From positions 1 through 40,640 of the forward strand of contig JAISLI010000028.1 in assembly GCA_031291035.1 (NCBI GenBank): DNA of 40,640 nt, given 5' to 3'. Under the pieces are notes generated by a model. That model had not been told where the DNA came from and did no database searches. It saw only the letters and a program-made list of their open reading frames with translations. This stretch comes from Desulfovibrio sp. GTDB taxonomy: Bacteria > Desulfobacterota > Desulfovibrionia > Desulfovibrionales > Desulfovibrionaceae. The translations under genes and the position numbers were made by a program. Positions 1 through 10,100 of this stretch are shown one piece after another (the first letter of the stretch is position 1; each line of letters begins with the position of its first letter).

Positions 1-548
1 CGTTTTTTGTCGGCCTCATGTCACTGCCCTCCTGTGGAAAACGGAAACGCCACGAAAAGCGGAGCTTCCCGTTTGTTTTGCGGTATTGCGGGTGGATTGG
101 GAAGGGACCGCGCGTTGGCGGCCCCCGGTGGACAAGTCAGGTTTGGAAATGACGAAAAGGCCCCTCTTCCTTGAGCAAAGAAGACAGGTCCGGAAAGCCG
201 GAGATGGATATCCTTTTTCGCCCGCACCTTCATGCCCTCTGTCCAGAGAAAAAATGTCCGTTCGGCAGTGCCGGAACGTCGCACAATCGTCACACAGGCG
301 AAACATCTACCTGTTCGCGGCGCGAAAGTAAAGACTTTTCTCCACAATTTTTGGGGCACTCGAAAAAAAATTCATAGCATATTGAAATAATGAATATTTA
401 TGCGATTTCGCCTGAAAATATTCCTCCGGCTTTTAACGGGTTGCGTCGTCCATTCGATTGCCCCGGCATGCTCTCAAATACCTCTTGTGGTCCAAACGCG
501 TTTCAAGGCATACTGTCGGGGTTTGGAATCCACATCCAGGGGTGAGGC
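1..548. other. Left intergenic region, no supported gene
   Basis: No reading frame in the first 548 bases looks like a known protein. The first 360 bases have the base composition of the neighbouring genes, while 360-465 turns AT-rich and matches the AT-rich left part of an IS110-type remnant at 25328-25433. A ribosome binding site (GGGGTGAGG) lies just before panB at 549. A short minus-strand frame at 16-306 contains a few Cys pairs but has only a weak ribosome binding site; I did not call it. Confidence 0.5.
360..465 (+). repeat. AT-rich dispersed repeat, copy A (upstream of panB)
   Basis: An ungapped hand alignment of 360-465 with 25328-25433 gives about 76 of 106 identical positions, and about 52 of the first 63. 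The other copy lies directly upstream of an IS110-type transposase start, so this copy is most simply the left end of a related insertion sequence whose coding part has been lost. A shared regulatory segment is the alternative. The TTGACG/TATAGC promoter seen in the other copy is not conserved here. Confidence 0.55.
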
Positions 549-1373
549 ATGAAAAATACCGTACTCACATTCAGGGAAGCCAAAGGACGGGAAAAACTCG
601 TCATGATCACCGCCTATGATTTCAGTACGGCCAAAATCATGGACCAGGCGGGAGTGAACGCCCTGCTTGTGGGAGACAGCCTGGGCAACGTCATACTTGG
701 TCATGGGAACACCCTTTCCGTCACCCTGGAGGACATGCTGCGCCATTGCGCCGCCGTGGCGCGCGCGGCTGAAAAGGCCCTGGTGATCTGCGACATGCCC
801 TTCGCAAGCTATCGCGCAAGCCGGCAACAGGCCCTGCGCAACGGCATGCGCCTGCTGGCCGAAGGCATGGCGCATGCGGTAAAGCTGGAGGGCGGTGCGG
901 ATTTCCGTTCAGTGGTGCGCGCCCTGACCAGGGCGTCCATTCCGGTAATGGGGCATCTTGGTCTGACTCCGCAGTCCGTGCATGCCATGGGCGGTTTCAG
1001 GCTGCAAGGCAAAACCCCCGCCCAGGCGCAAAAAATTCTGGATGACGCCCGCGTTCTGGAAGACGCCGGGGCCTTTTCCCTGTTGCTGGAATGTGTGCCG
1101 TCCGCCCTTGCCGCGCGCGTCACGCGGGAACTGACCATCCCCGTCATCGGCATCGGCGCCGGCGCCCGTTGCGACGGACAGGTTCTTGTCTGGCAGGACA
1201 TGCTGGGCGTGACGGACAAACCGGCAAAGTTCGTCAAAATTTTCGGGCAGGTGGGCAAGGCCATGTCCGCGGCGTTTGCCGCTTACGCCGACGAGGTCAG
1301 GCGCGGCCTTTTCCCTGGTCCGGAATACAGTTACGACGCGCCCGACGGGGTGGACTTCGAGGAGCTGCGATGA
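549..1373 (+). CDS. panB: 3-methyl-2-oxobutanoate hydroxymethyltransferase
   Basis: PanB transfers a hydroxymethyl group from methylene-tetrahydrofolate to 2-oxoisovalerate to make ketopantoate, the first committed step of pantothenate and CoA synthesis in the cytoplasm. The 274-residue product is full length. Family signatures are clear: MITAYDFSTAKI near the N-terminus, LLVGDSLGNVILG (Mg-binding Asp region), VKLEGG, PVMGHLGLTPQS and PVIGIGAGARCDGQVLV. The start at 549 has a good ribosome binding site (GGGGTGAGG). The stop overlaps the ATG of the next gene by ATGA, so the two are translationally coupled. No panC or panD is adjacent. Confidence 0.96.
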   Translation: MKNTVLTFREAKGREKLVMITAYDFSTAKIMDQAGVNALLVGDSLGNVILGHGNTLSVTLEDMLRHCAAVARAAEKALVICDMPFASYRASRQQALRNGMRLLAEGMAHAVKLEGGADFRSVVRALTRASIPVMGHLGLTPQSVHAMGGFRLQGKTPAQAQKILDDARVLEDAGAFSLLLECVPSALAARVTRELTIPVIGIGAGARCDGQVLVWQDMLGVTDKPAKFVKIFGQVGKAMSAAFAAYADEVRRGLFPGPEYSYDAPDGVDFEELR

Positions 1374-3094
1374 GCGGAAAACTCTGTCTCGGTATTGACG
1401 CGGGCGGCACACATACGGATGCCGCCCTGCTCCGGGTCGGCGGCGCGGGAACAACCCTTCTTGCCCGCGCCAAGGTGAGAACCCGCCACGATGACCTGAC
1501 CGCCTCGGTGCGCGAGGCGCTTGCGAGCCTTGGCGGAGAACTCGGAGCGGACAGGGCGGATATTTTCGCGGCAATGGGCGGCGTCACACTTGGGGCCACC
1601 TTGGCCGTCAACGCCCTTGTGCAGGGCAAGACCGACGCCGTTGGTCTTGCCCTTTCCGCCGGGCCGGGCCTGAACCCCCTGCGCTTTGCCATCGGGGAGC
1701 ATGTCCGCGTCGTTTCCGGCGGGCTGGATCACCGCGGCATCGAAATACGCCCCCTTGAGACGCGGGAGCTGGCCTCGGCCGCCATTGGCTGGAGAAAACA
1801 GGGCGTGTCCGCCTGCGCCTGCATAGGCAAGTTTTCTCCCCGCAACCCGGCGCACGAACGGGCCATGGGCAAGACGGCGACCGAATGCGGATTTTCGGTC
1901 ACCCAGGGGCATCGTCTCTCCGGCTGCCTCAACTTTCCCCGCCGCATTGCCACAGCCTACTACAATGCCGCTGTGGAACGGCTGCACCTCGCCTTTCTTG
2001 ACGCCGTGGAACAAGCCATGGCGGGCGCGGGCATTCGCGCGCCCGCATTTCTGCTCAAGGCGGACGGGGGCGCCGTGCCGTTGTCCCTCTCCCGGCGCTG
2101 TCCTGTGCAGTCCATTCTTTCCGGGCCGGCGGCCAGCGTCATGGGGATTCTCGCCCTCTGCCCGTCCGTGGCCCGGGGTTGCTCTCTCCTGCTGGACATG
2201 GGCGGGACCACAACGGACATCGCCCTGGTGATGGACGGCTCTCCCGTGACGGATCGCGACGGTATGCTTCTGAACGGCCGGCGCACGCTGGTCCGTTCGC
2301 TGGCCGCCGTGTCCGTGGGCGTCGGCGGAGATTCCCTGCTTACGGCGGACACGGCCGGCGTGCATGCCGGCCCCTTGCGGAAAGGCCCGGCCATGGCCTT
2401 CGGCGGAGACCGGCCCACCTTGCTGGATGCTCTCAATTTTCTTAACGCGCCGGCCGGGGCCCCTGTGGCGGGGGATATGGCCGCCTCGCGCCGCGGTATC
2501 GTCGATCTGGCCGCCGGCGCGCCCGATTTCGCGGGCAGCGCGACGGAGCTGGCGGAAGCCGCGGTGCGGGACGGTCTGGAGCGCATACGGCAGGCCGCCG
2601 ACGCGCTGGTCGCGCGCGTCAACGCGCGGCCTGTTTACACCCTGGCCGCCCTCAGGGCCGCGCGCGGCGCCGCCCCGGAACGCCTTGTGCTGGTTGGCGG
2701 TCCTGCCGGATGCGTACGCGGGCGTCTGGAAAACAGCCTCCGCCTGCCGGCGGAAAGCCCGGCGCACGCTGACGTCGCCAATGCCGTGGGCGCGGCCCTG
2801 GCCCTGCCCACCGCTTCTCTGGAAATATACGCCGACACGGGGCAGGGTATTCTGCGCGCCCCGGCCCTTGATCTGGAAGAGCGCATCGGCCGTTCTTTCA
2901 CCCTTGAGGCCGCCAGACTGCGCTGCGCCGAACTGCTGGCGGCCCATCTCGCGGAAGAAGGCGTGCCGGACGCGTCTGTTGAGGTGCTGGAGGCCGATCT
3001 TTTTGCCACTCTTTCCGACGGCGGCCACGGCGCCAGAGACATCAGGGTGGCCTGCCAGGCTGTGCCCGGCCTTGCCGGCGGGCTGCGCCCCTGA
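1370..3094 (+). CDS. Hydantoinase/oxoprolinase family ATPase-like protein
   Basis: A member of the HyuA/OplA family, whose known members are ATP-dependent amidases acting on hydantoins or 5-oxoproline. The 574-residue product starts at the ATG overlapping the panB stop. It has the N-terminal phosphate-binding motif LGIDAGGTHTDAAL (about residues 6-19) and the second one, LLDMGGTTTDIALV, near residue 270, preceded by SILSGPAASVMG. It is shorter than the roughly 700-residue classical HyuA subunit, and no HyuB partner is adjacent. The substrate cannot be told from the sequence. Coupling to panB suggests co-expression only; I infer no pathway role. Confidence 0.85.
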   Translation: MSGKLCLGIDAGGTHTDAALLRVGGAGTTLLARAKVRTRHDDLTASVREALASLGGELGADRADIFAAMGGVTLGATLAVNALVQGKTDAVGLALSAGPGLNPLRFAIGEHVRVVSGGLDHRGIEIRPLETRELASAAIGWRKQGVSACACIGKFSPRNPAHERAMGKTATECGFSVTQGHRLSGCLNFPRRIATAYYNAAVERLHLAFLDAVEQAMAGAGIRAPAFLLKADGGAVPLSLSRRCPVQSILSGPAASVMGILALCPSVARGCSLLLDMGGTTTDIALVMDGSPVTDRDGMLLNGRRTLVRSLAAVSVGVGGDSLLTADTAGVHAGPLRKGPAMAFGGDRPTLLDALNFLNAPAGAPVAGDMAASRRGIVDLAAGAPDFAGSATELAEAAVRDGLERIRQAADALVARVNARPVYTLAALRAARGAAPERLVLVGGPAGCVRGRLENSLRLPAESPAHADVANAVGAALALPTASLEIYADTGQGILRAPALDLEERIGRSFTLEAARLRCAELLAAHLAEEGVPDASVEVLEADLFATLSDGGHGARDIRVACQAVPGLAGGLRP

Positions 3095-3104
3095 TGACGC
3101 GCGC

Positions 3105-3130
3105 TTTTGCCCTTGTGGCAAAACATTCTT
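3105..3130 (+). terminator. Possible weak terminator between the hydantoinase-like gene and thrC
   Basis: TTTTGCC, a five-base loop, and GGCAAAA form a 7-bp stem (3105-3123) followed by a T-rich but interrupted tract. It could end part of the panB transcript or act as an attenuator before thrC. The stem is short and AT-rich at its base, so this is tentative. Confidence 0.35.
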
Positions 3131-3191
3131 TTCTGTTTTACAATCAGCGTCTCGTGTAAAATATTCGTTTTTTCCCGAACCGGAGTTTTTC

Positions 3192-4640
3192 ATGCAGCAT
3201 CATACCGACTTTCCCGCCTATCGCGGCCGCATGGAATATGTGTGCCTGGGCTGCGGCGCGCGCTACCCGCACGACAGCCTGCTTTACGCCTGCCCCGGAT
3301 GTGACGGCGTGTTCTTGTTGGAAAATCTGGATTTCCCCAGCCTCAAAGATCATGACGGGATTTATTGGCGCAATCTCTTCGACGCGCGCGCGACAAGCCG
3401 CAACCCGGCCCTGCGGGGCATCTTTCGCTACTACGAATTGCTGGCCCCCATGCTTGACGAAGAGGACATCGTCTTTCTGGGCGAGGGGAACACGCCGGTT
3501 GTGGAGGCCGCCCCGGCCCTGCGGAAAGCCGTCGGCCTGCCTTTTGCCTACAAGAATGACGGGCAGAATCCCAGCGCTTCTTTCAAGGACCGCGGCATGG
3601 CCTGCGCCTTCAGCTACCTGAAATGGCTTTGCCGCCGGCACGAGTGGGAGGAGGTTCTCACCATCTGCGCCTCCACAGGGGACACTTCGGCGGCGGCGGC
3701 GCTGTATGCGGCCTATGTGGGACCGCCGCTCAAATCCGTCGTGTTGCTGCCCAGGGGCAAGGTGACCCCGCAGCAACTCTCGCAGCCTTTGGGCAGCGGG
3801 GCGACAGTACTGGAATTGCCGGGCGTTTTTGACGACTGTATGAAGGTGGTGGAATATCTGGCGGAGCGCTACAATGTGGCTCTGCTCAATTCCAAGAACG
3901 GCTGGCGCATTTTGGGGCAGGAATCCTGGGCCTATGAGACGGCCCAATGGTACGGATGGGATGTGGCCGGTCTCTGCGTTTTTGTGCCCATCGGCAATGC
4001 GGGCAATATCACGGCCATCATGTCCGGCTTTCTGAAATTGAAAGAACTCGGCGTCATCGCGGCCTTGCCCCGCATTTTCGGCGTGCAGTCGGAACACGCC
4101 GATCCGGTGTACCGCTATTACGCCGTCCCCCCGCAACAACGCCGCTGGCAACCGGTGCCCGTTCAGGCCAGTGTGGCCCAGGCCGCCATGATCGGCAACC
4201 CCGTTTCCTTTCCGCGCGTGCGCGCTCTGGCCGAGCGATTTGTCAGCCAGGGAGGGGAAAATGCCTTCCAGGTGATGCAGGTCAGCGAGCAACAGATCAT
4301 GGACGCCATGATCAGGGCCAACCGTCACGGCCATATTGCCTGCACCCAGGGCGGCGAGAGTCTGGCGGGCCTTGTCAACGCGCTGGAGTACGGTCTTGTC
4401 GGCCGCCGGGAACGCGCTCTGCTGGACGCAACGGCCCACAGCCTGAAATTTTCCGGATTTCAGGAGATGTATTTCACTGACGCCTTTCCGCCGGAATACG
4501 GCATCACGCCCGACAAAAGCCTTGCCAACAGCCCGCGGGAACTTTTGCCGGAAGACGCCCGCGCGGGCAGGAGCGACGCGGAATACGCGATGGCCGCGGC
4601 GCGGGCTTTGGCCGGGCGGCTGCGCCTGCGCCCCAGATAG
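3192..4640 (+). CDS. thrC: Threonine synthase
   Basis: A PLP enzyme converting O-phosphohomoserine to threonine in the cytoplasm. The 482-residue product begins with a four-Cys ribbon (YVCLGCGARYP ... YACPGCDG, residues about 15-38), seen in many thermophile/delta-type threonine synthases. FLGEGNTP follows, then NPSASFKDRGM with the PLP-binding Lys, and the STGDTSAAAALYAAY phosphate-binding stretch. The start at 3192 is chosen because GGAG sits six bases upstream and the Cys ribbon begins soon after; the longer open frame upstream is a shadow of the previous gene. It lies 97 bases after the hydantoinase-like gene and six bases before the pseudouridine synthase gene. Confidence 0.95.
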   Translation: MQHHTDFPAYRGRMEYVCLGCGARYPHDSLLYACPGCDGVFLLENLDFPSLKDHDGIYWRNLFDARATSRNPALRGIFRYYELLAPMLDEEDIVFLGEGNTPVVEAAPALRKAVGLPFAYKNDGQNPSASFKDRGMACAFSYLKWLCRRHEWEEVLTICASTGDTSAAAALYAAYVGPPLKSVVLLPRGKVTPQQLSQPLGSGATVLELPGVFDDCMKVVEYLAERYNVALLNSKNGWRILGQESWAYETAQWYGWDVAGLCVFVPIGNAGNITAIMSGFLKLKELGVIAALPRIFGVQSEHADPVYRYYAVPPQQRRWQPVPVQASVAQAAMIGNPVSFPRVRALAERFVSQGGENAFQVMQVSEQQIMDAMIRANRHGHIACTQGGESLAGLVNALEYGLVGRRERALLDATAHSLKFSGFQEMYFTDAFPPEYGITPDKSLANSPRELLPEDARAGRSDAEYAMAAARALAGRLRLRPR

Positions 4641-4646
4641 AAAAAC

Positions 4647-5597
4647 GTGGGCGCCGTCTTTGTCATTTCCCCGGACCTGTCCGGGCAGCGCCTTGACGCG
4701 GCCCTTGCGCGTCTTTTGCCGCAAACGGGCCTGCGCGGCGTCCGGCGCGCCATCGCCTCGGGGCTTGCGCTACGTAACGGCCGGCCGGAAAAGGCTGCCC
4801 GCCGCCTGCGCGCCGGAGATTGTCTGGAGGTGCTGGAGCGCGCTTCCTTCGCCGCGCCGCGGCCGCGTTTTTTATCGCGGCGGGGGGAGTACGTCTTCGT
4901 GAACAAACCGGCGGGGCTGCACTGCGTCAGCCTCGCCGGCGGCGCCGACCCGGGCCTTGAGGAGCTTTTGCCGGAAATTCTCCCCGCTGAATACGGCCGC
5001 GCCCGCCTGCTGCAACGGCTGGATTACGAAACATCAGGCATCGTCTGCGCGGCGCTGGACGACAGTGCCGCCACGGCTTTTCGCGCCGCCGGGCGCGAAG
5101 GACGGTGTGAAAAGCGCTATCTTGCGGTCCTGCTGGGCAACCTGTCCCAAAGGGCAACCGTCCGCCTGGGACTTGACACGGCCAACCGCCGCAAAAGCCG
5201 CCTGCTCGCCTCCGAAGCCGACGCGACGCGCTGGACGGAATTTTGGCCCCTGCGGCATTTCGACACGGCGCAGGCCGGCCGTTTGCTCGGCTTTGTCCCT
5301 CCGGAGGACTTGCCGGACGCCCCGGGGCAGGATCTCACCCTGGCCGCGTGCCGCATATGGCGCGGCGCGCGCCACCAGATTCGCAGCCACGCGGCGGCTC
5401 TGGGGCATCCCCTCTGGGGGGACGCGCTGTACGGAACAGCGGGGAACTTCCCTGCCCCTCCCCGGCGCGGGGCGTTCTTCTACCTGCACCACGGCATGAT
5501 CTCCTTCCCGGACGGACGCTGTTCCCTGCCGCCGCCCTGGCCCCTGCCGGAAGCATTCGCCGGCCCGGCGCGGCAATGGCTTGAAGATGTAATCTGA
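4647..5597 (+). CDS. RluA-family RNA pseudouridine synthase
   Basis: This enzyme isomerises uridine to pseudouridine in structured RNA. An S4-like N-terminal segment (about residues 1-65: SGQRLDAALARLLPQ...) precedes the catalytic domain, which has YVFVNKPAGLHCVS and the signature RLDYETSGIV with the catalytic Asp. Near the C-terminus, GARHQIRSHAAALGHPLWGDALYG is the conserved substrate-binding region. The start is a GTG with no good ribosome binding site, only six bases after the thrC stop, so translation is probably coupled to thrC. The target (RluA, C or D type) cannot be assigned from the sequence. Confidence 0.88.
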   Translation: MGAVFVISPDLSGQRLDAALARLLPQTGLRGVRRAIASGLALRNGRPEKAARRLRAGDCLEVLERASFAAPRPRFLSRRGEYVFVNKPAGLHCVSLAGGADPGLEELLPEILPAEYGRARLLQRLDYETSGIVCAALDDSAATAFRAAGREGRCEKRYLAVLLGNLSQRATVRLGLDTANRRKSRLLASEADATRWTEFWPLRHFDTAQAGRLLGFVPPEDLPDAPGQDLTLAACRIWRGARHQIRSHAAALGHPLWGDALYGTAGNFPAPPRRGAFFYLHHGMISFPDGRCSLPPPWPLPEAFAGPARQWLEDVI

Positions 5598-5674
5598 TCC
5601 GCCTCCTGTGGCGGTATTATCCGCGGCATGGTCTCCTCCTCCTTGTTATAGACAACATACCCTCGCCGGTCGTT

Positions 5675-5692
5675 GCGGTCCGCATGGACCGC
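5675..5692. terminator. Inverted repeat between convergent genes
   Basis: A perfect 7-bp stem (GCGGTCC / GGACCGC) with a GCAT loop lies between the end of the pseudouridine synthase gene (+) and the end of the cardiolipin synthase gene (-). There is no T-run on either side, so a terminator role is plausible from position only. Confidence 0.3.
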
Positions 5693-5720
5693 CCTTGTGC
5701 TTTCGTGAACCGCTCTCGCC

Positions 5721-7136
5721 TTACAGATAGGGCGAAAACACCCAGCAGGCCGCGTTGCGCAGCCTGACCGGCAGCGTCTGACGCTCCAGCTCCTTCAGTG
5801 TTATTTCCCGCCCTTTGGCGATAGCCCCGTCAATATGCCCGGCAAGATTGTCATGCAGTCCGGCATCAAAAACTTCCATGTTCAGCTCAAAATTCAGATG
5901 CAGACTGCGGGCGTCAAGGTTCGCCGAGCCAATCTGACAGTAGTGTCCGTCTATCGCCAGAAGTTTGCTGTGGGCGAACGGGGGCGGCTGCAGCCAGACC
6001 CGGACTCCGGCGCGCAGCAAAGCCGGCAGGAGACGCAGCATGGCCCAGTGTATATAGGGCAGGTTGTTTTTTCCGGGCAGCACAATCCGCGTTTCAACGC
6101 CTCGACGGGCCGCGGAGCGCAATGACGCCATTATGTCATGGGAAGGCAGAAAATATGGCGTCATTATCCTTATGACCCGTCTGGCCGCGCTGATGACGCC
6201 GCAGAATACCTCATTGAGAATTTCAACATTCGACCCCGGGCCGTCCATCACAAGGCGGCAACGGCTCTCGCCGGCCGGGGGAGGCACGGGTGAGTCCAGC
6301 GGATCATATTTGCCGGTGCTGAAGCCCCAGTTCAACAAAAACGTCCGCCTGAGGTCGTGAACAATGGGGCCCCGGCAACGGAAATGCACATCCTGTATGC
6401 CGTCGTGCGGATGTTTCTGAAGGCGGTTGTTATCCGAGATATTTATCCCGCCTGTAAACGCCGTGTCGTCGCAGATCAGTATTTTGCGGTGATTGCGTAA
6501 ATTGATGCCGAAATTCGGCGGAAAGAGACGAGGAGGGAGAAAAAATTCAACCTTCGCGCCCTGGGCGGTCAGATGTTTCCAGGGTCTGGAAAGCGAATAG
6601 AGCGCGCCGATTCCGTCAATCAGCACTCTCACATCCGCGCCGCGGGAGACGGCTTTGCGCATGGCCTCCGCAAAGGCCTCGCACACAGCGCCGGATTTGA
6701 AGATGTACGTTGTCAGATAAACGTGATTTTTCGCCTGATTGACGGCATCAAGCATGGCGGGATAGGCCATGTCGCCGTTGTAGAGCGGTATGACGGCATT
6801 GCCGCGGCACAAATGCCTGTTCGTCAGACGGCGGCCTGGAAGCTCCATTTTGAGGAGGCGGGCCGGAACCAGCTCCGGCGGTTCCCGGGGAAAGATCGGG
6901 TGGGCGTATTCCGGTTCAACGGCGGCGAGACGCCGTATCAGTCTTTGGGCGCGGCTCTCCGCCCGGCTTATGCCAAAGAGCATGTAAAGCGCTGGCCCCA
7001 GCACCGGCAGAAGCAATGATGTCGCCGACCAGCCGAGCGCCGATCTCGGATCGCGTTTCGTCAGCAGCGCATGACAGATGGCCGCCCAGGAGAGGGCATG
7101 GACAGTCAAAAAAATCAAGGTCTCCAGAAACAGCAT
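5721..7136 (-). CDS. cls: Cardiolipin synthase (phospholipase D family)
   Basis: Cardiolipin synthase condenses two phosphatidylglycerols into cardiolipin at the inner membrane. The 471-residue product has two N-terminal membrane segments (about residues 3-22 and 35-55), then two phospholipase D domains. The first HKD motif is NHRKILICDD (H216, K218), followed by GGINIS; the second is HSKLLAIDG (H389, K391, D396), followed by GSANLDARS. Both catalytic sites look complete. The gene starts 34 bases after the stop of the large sensor gene on the same strand, so the two are probably one transcript. The ribosome binding site at the chosen ATG is weak. Confidence 0.93.
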   Translation of the reverse strand: MLFLETLIFLTVHALSWAAICHALLTKRDPRSALGWSATSLLLPVLGPALYMLFGISRAESRAQRLIRRLAAVEPEYAHPIFPREPPELVPARLLKMELPGRRLTNRHLCRGNAVIPLYNGDMAYPAMLDAVNQAKNHVYLTTYIFKSGAVCEAFAEAMRKAVSRGADVRVLIDGIGALYSLSRPWKHLTAQGAKVEFFLPPRLFPPNFGINLRNHRKILICDDTAFTGGINISDNNRLQKHPHDGIQDVHFRCRGPIVHDLRRTFLLNWGFSTGKYDPLDSPVPPPAGESRCRLVMDGPGSNVEILNEVFCGVISAARRVIRIMTPYFLPSHDIMASLRSAARRGVETRIVLPGKNNLPYIHWAMLRLLPALLRAGVRVWLQPPPFAHSKLLAIDGHYCQIGSANLDARSLHLNFELNMEVFDAGLHDNLAGHIDGAIAKGREITLKELERQTLPVRLRNAACWVFSPYL

Positions 7137-7170
7137 CGCGCGGATTCACCCGTTTCATTCGTGAACTGCC

Positions 7171-10100
7171 CTAATTGCGTGGCATAAGCGCTATGCGGTT
7201 GCGCTCCACGGCGATCATGAGTTCGGGCAACAGATCCCTGAGGGCGTTCATGTCGCGCGCTCGCGCCGCGCGTTCCACGCAGCGGGCCATGCGGGCAAGT
7301 ACCCGCAGGCCGAAATCTTCAGATTCGGCGGCAATGCGCTGGGCGGCCTCGCCTACCGCCGCGGCGCGCTGTTGCGTGAAGGCGCTTCGGGCGTCCGTGG
7401 CGGCCCTGTCAAGCCGTTCAACAAGTTGCAGCATGGTGTTGTCCGTCTCCCGGCGATTTTGCGGTTTCGCCGTGAGTTCTCCCTCTGGAGATTCCGCCGC
7501 CCCGGCGGGCTGGTCATCTGTCCGTTGCGGGGCATTGCCGGGGTTCTGCCGGGACACGCCGGCGATAAAGTCCATGAAAGGCCTGTCTTGCGGTTTTGCT
7601 TCAGAAGACGGCGCGATCGCGGGGGCGGGGTCAGCCTTTTTCGCTGAAGGGGCGGGCGCAACGTCCTCCGCGTGTTTGACCGGGCCGGGGGCGGCGGGAG
7701 GCGTATGCGGGGAGCGCCCGGGAGAATCTGTTTCCGTTTTTTCCTTCCGTACGGCCCTGATTTCCAGTCTGCCGCGCAACGGAGCCGCCGTTGCGGTTTT
7801 TTTGGGGGGGGACGGTATGGGCATAGGCTCCCCCCCAACCCATTCAACCGATTTGTCGCTTGCATTCAGGAGGGGGCGGCGCACGGCGGAATCCGGCATT
7901 TGAGGGGACGGCGGCGGAGATGCCGGAGCCTCCTGCCGGGATGTCTCGCTTTCCCGCGGGCCGGCATTGTCGGAGATGTCCCGAGGCGGCGTTGACGGCA
8001 CGGGGCTGCTCTTGCGGTGGGGGAATTTGCGGCGCGCGTGTTTCGGACGGGGATACGGAACTTTGTTATCCCCCATCGCCTCTTCCATTGGCGGCGGCGT
8101 CGCGTTTGCGGCGGAATTGTCAGAAATGGCGGGCGCGTCGCGCGTTCCGTCTTCTTCGCTCCGGGCCGGGTTCCCATTTTGCGCGGGAGCGGGCGGAATT
8201 TCTGATTCGGCGAGCGGTTTTTCCCTTGATATTTTTTGGTGTGTTGCAAAAGGCCCGGACAGGCCATTGTCCGTTTCAGGAGGGGCGGCGTCCTTGCTGT
8301 CCGGAGAATGCATGTCAAGAGGTTGCTGCGGCACGGAGCCAAACAGGCCGCCAAAGTCGTCAGCGGGGGTAATTTGCGCGTGTTTGTCCATGGGATTTTT
8401 TGCGGAGTCGAGCAGCGATTCGGCAAAGCTCAGAAGATCCGGCAGCGCGGTGATGTCCGGAATCTTGATTTGCGTGATTGATGCGGACATTGCGTCTGCC
8501 GCGAAAGTATCCCGCTCTGCCGGGCGGCCGGAGGAGTGGTGTTCGTCTTCCGGTCCGGACAGCGCGCGCATCGTCGCGTCATCAGCGGGCATGCCGGATT
8601 CTTGCGGCCCGGCCGCGGAATTCGGGCGCTCCGGCTCCGCGGCGGTTCTGGCGTCATCTTCGGCCGCCGCGCCCTTGTGCGGAAGTGCATCAAGAATTCC
8701 ACGAACCGTCATGCAGAAAGACTCGCTGTCCACCGGTTCTGCCAGGGCATGGGTGAATCCTTCCTGCGCCATGACATCCCAGCGGCTGTCGTCCCGTGTA
8801 ATGCCGAGAAATTTGCAAAAAGGCAGAGAGTCCACGAGAGCGGCGCTCGTGAACTGCTGCAGCAGGGAAGCCGGGGAATAGGTAAAGCGGCCATGCAATA
8901 CCAGAAGCAAAGCCGGGTTTTCTTTGTGCAGCAGCAGGGCTTCGTGGAGACTGCGCGCCTCGCTGCTTTTGCAGGGCAAGGATTTCAGCATGTGGGACAG
9001 AAGTTGTCTGTCGACAGCGCTTTCCGCGACAATGATGACATGGGGCACAGAAGTTTGTTCGTTCTCCTGAACCTCGTCCTCGCGACATTTCAGATGCAGT
9101 GTGAAGGCGACGGTGGTGCCTTGCGGACTGCATTCCATACCCAAAAAACCGTTGTTGGAGCCAACCAGCTCCCATGCGCGCGTCAAAGCCAGACTGGAAC
9201 GGTTGTGCGGCGGCATGCCGGAGCCTGTGTCCTTGACCGTAAAAAGCAGATGGCCGGCATTCATGCTTTCCGGGACGCGAGTTACGGAAAATTGCACAGC
9301 GCCGTGGCGCGTGGCGCGAACAGCGCTTTCCAGAAGCAGGCGGACCGTTTGCTCAAGATTCTCCGCTTCGCCTTCATACATGTGTCCCAAATGCGGCGGC
9401 ATATACCAGGCAAGGCCAATGCCCGATGTTTTTGCCATCGGCGCCACGCTGTCGTGCGCGTTGCGCATAAGATGCTGAAGATTGAATATGCCGCTGGTTT
9501 TGTTTGCGGGAGTCTGCAACTTGCTGAGCGGATTGCTGATGATGTTGGTCACGCTCCGGGCGGCATCCAGCATGTTGGCCACATACTGGCGCACCGCCGG
9601 CGGAAGGGCGCAGTGCTCCAGCGCGGCCCCCGCCCGCATCAGATCTTCCAGGGGAATTCGCACGGCGTCTTCGACAAGGGTAGGCGGAAGTTCAGGTGAT
9701 GCCGCCGCTTGCGTGCCCGTCTGTTCATCGGGCGGCTGAACGGCGGGGATGATGCGTAAATTTGAATCGCCAAGCGGCTCCTCAAGATCGTAGACCTCGG
9801 CGGCGGCCATGCGCCCGGCTTCATCGGCGGCGGCCATGTGCCCGGCTTCATCGGCCGATATGGAAGTTGTCGCGATAACCATGGCGCTGAGGACAATGCC
9901 CCAAAGCGGCGCCGAGGCCAGCAGACCGGCCGGGATGTCGCCGCCCGCGAGCAGAAGCCCTGCCGCCGTAAACAGCGGCGGCAAAAGGCATCCCAGCAAA
10001 AAACGTCCGGTGCGGGGAATCCCCATCATAACGGCTCCCATAGCGCTTGGAACATAAAGCAGCGTTCCGAGGGGCCAGAGATCAGAATAGCGGGTTGTCC

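Noticed and set aside
16..306. Minus-strand 96-codon frame with Cys pairs (LCDDCATFRHC) in the left intergenic region
   Set aside because: Weak ribosome binding site, low-conservation-looking composition in its second half, and other frames of similar length overlap it. Not enough to call a gene.
1331..3193. 620-codon minus-strand open frame antisense to the hydantoinase-like gene
   Set aside because: Its sequence is Arg/Gly/Gln-rich without family motifs, typical of the antisense of a G+C-rich gene; the plus strand has clear motifs.
3144..4724. 526-codon minus-strand open frame antisense to thrC
   Set aside because: Shadow frame; threonine synthase motifs on the plus strand cover the same DNA.
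8536..9699. 387-codon plus-strand open frame antisense to the sensor gene
   Set aside because: No recognisable domain and fully contained in the antisense of a protein with clear domains.
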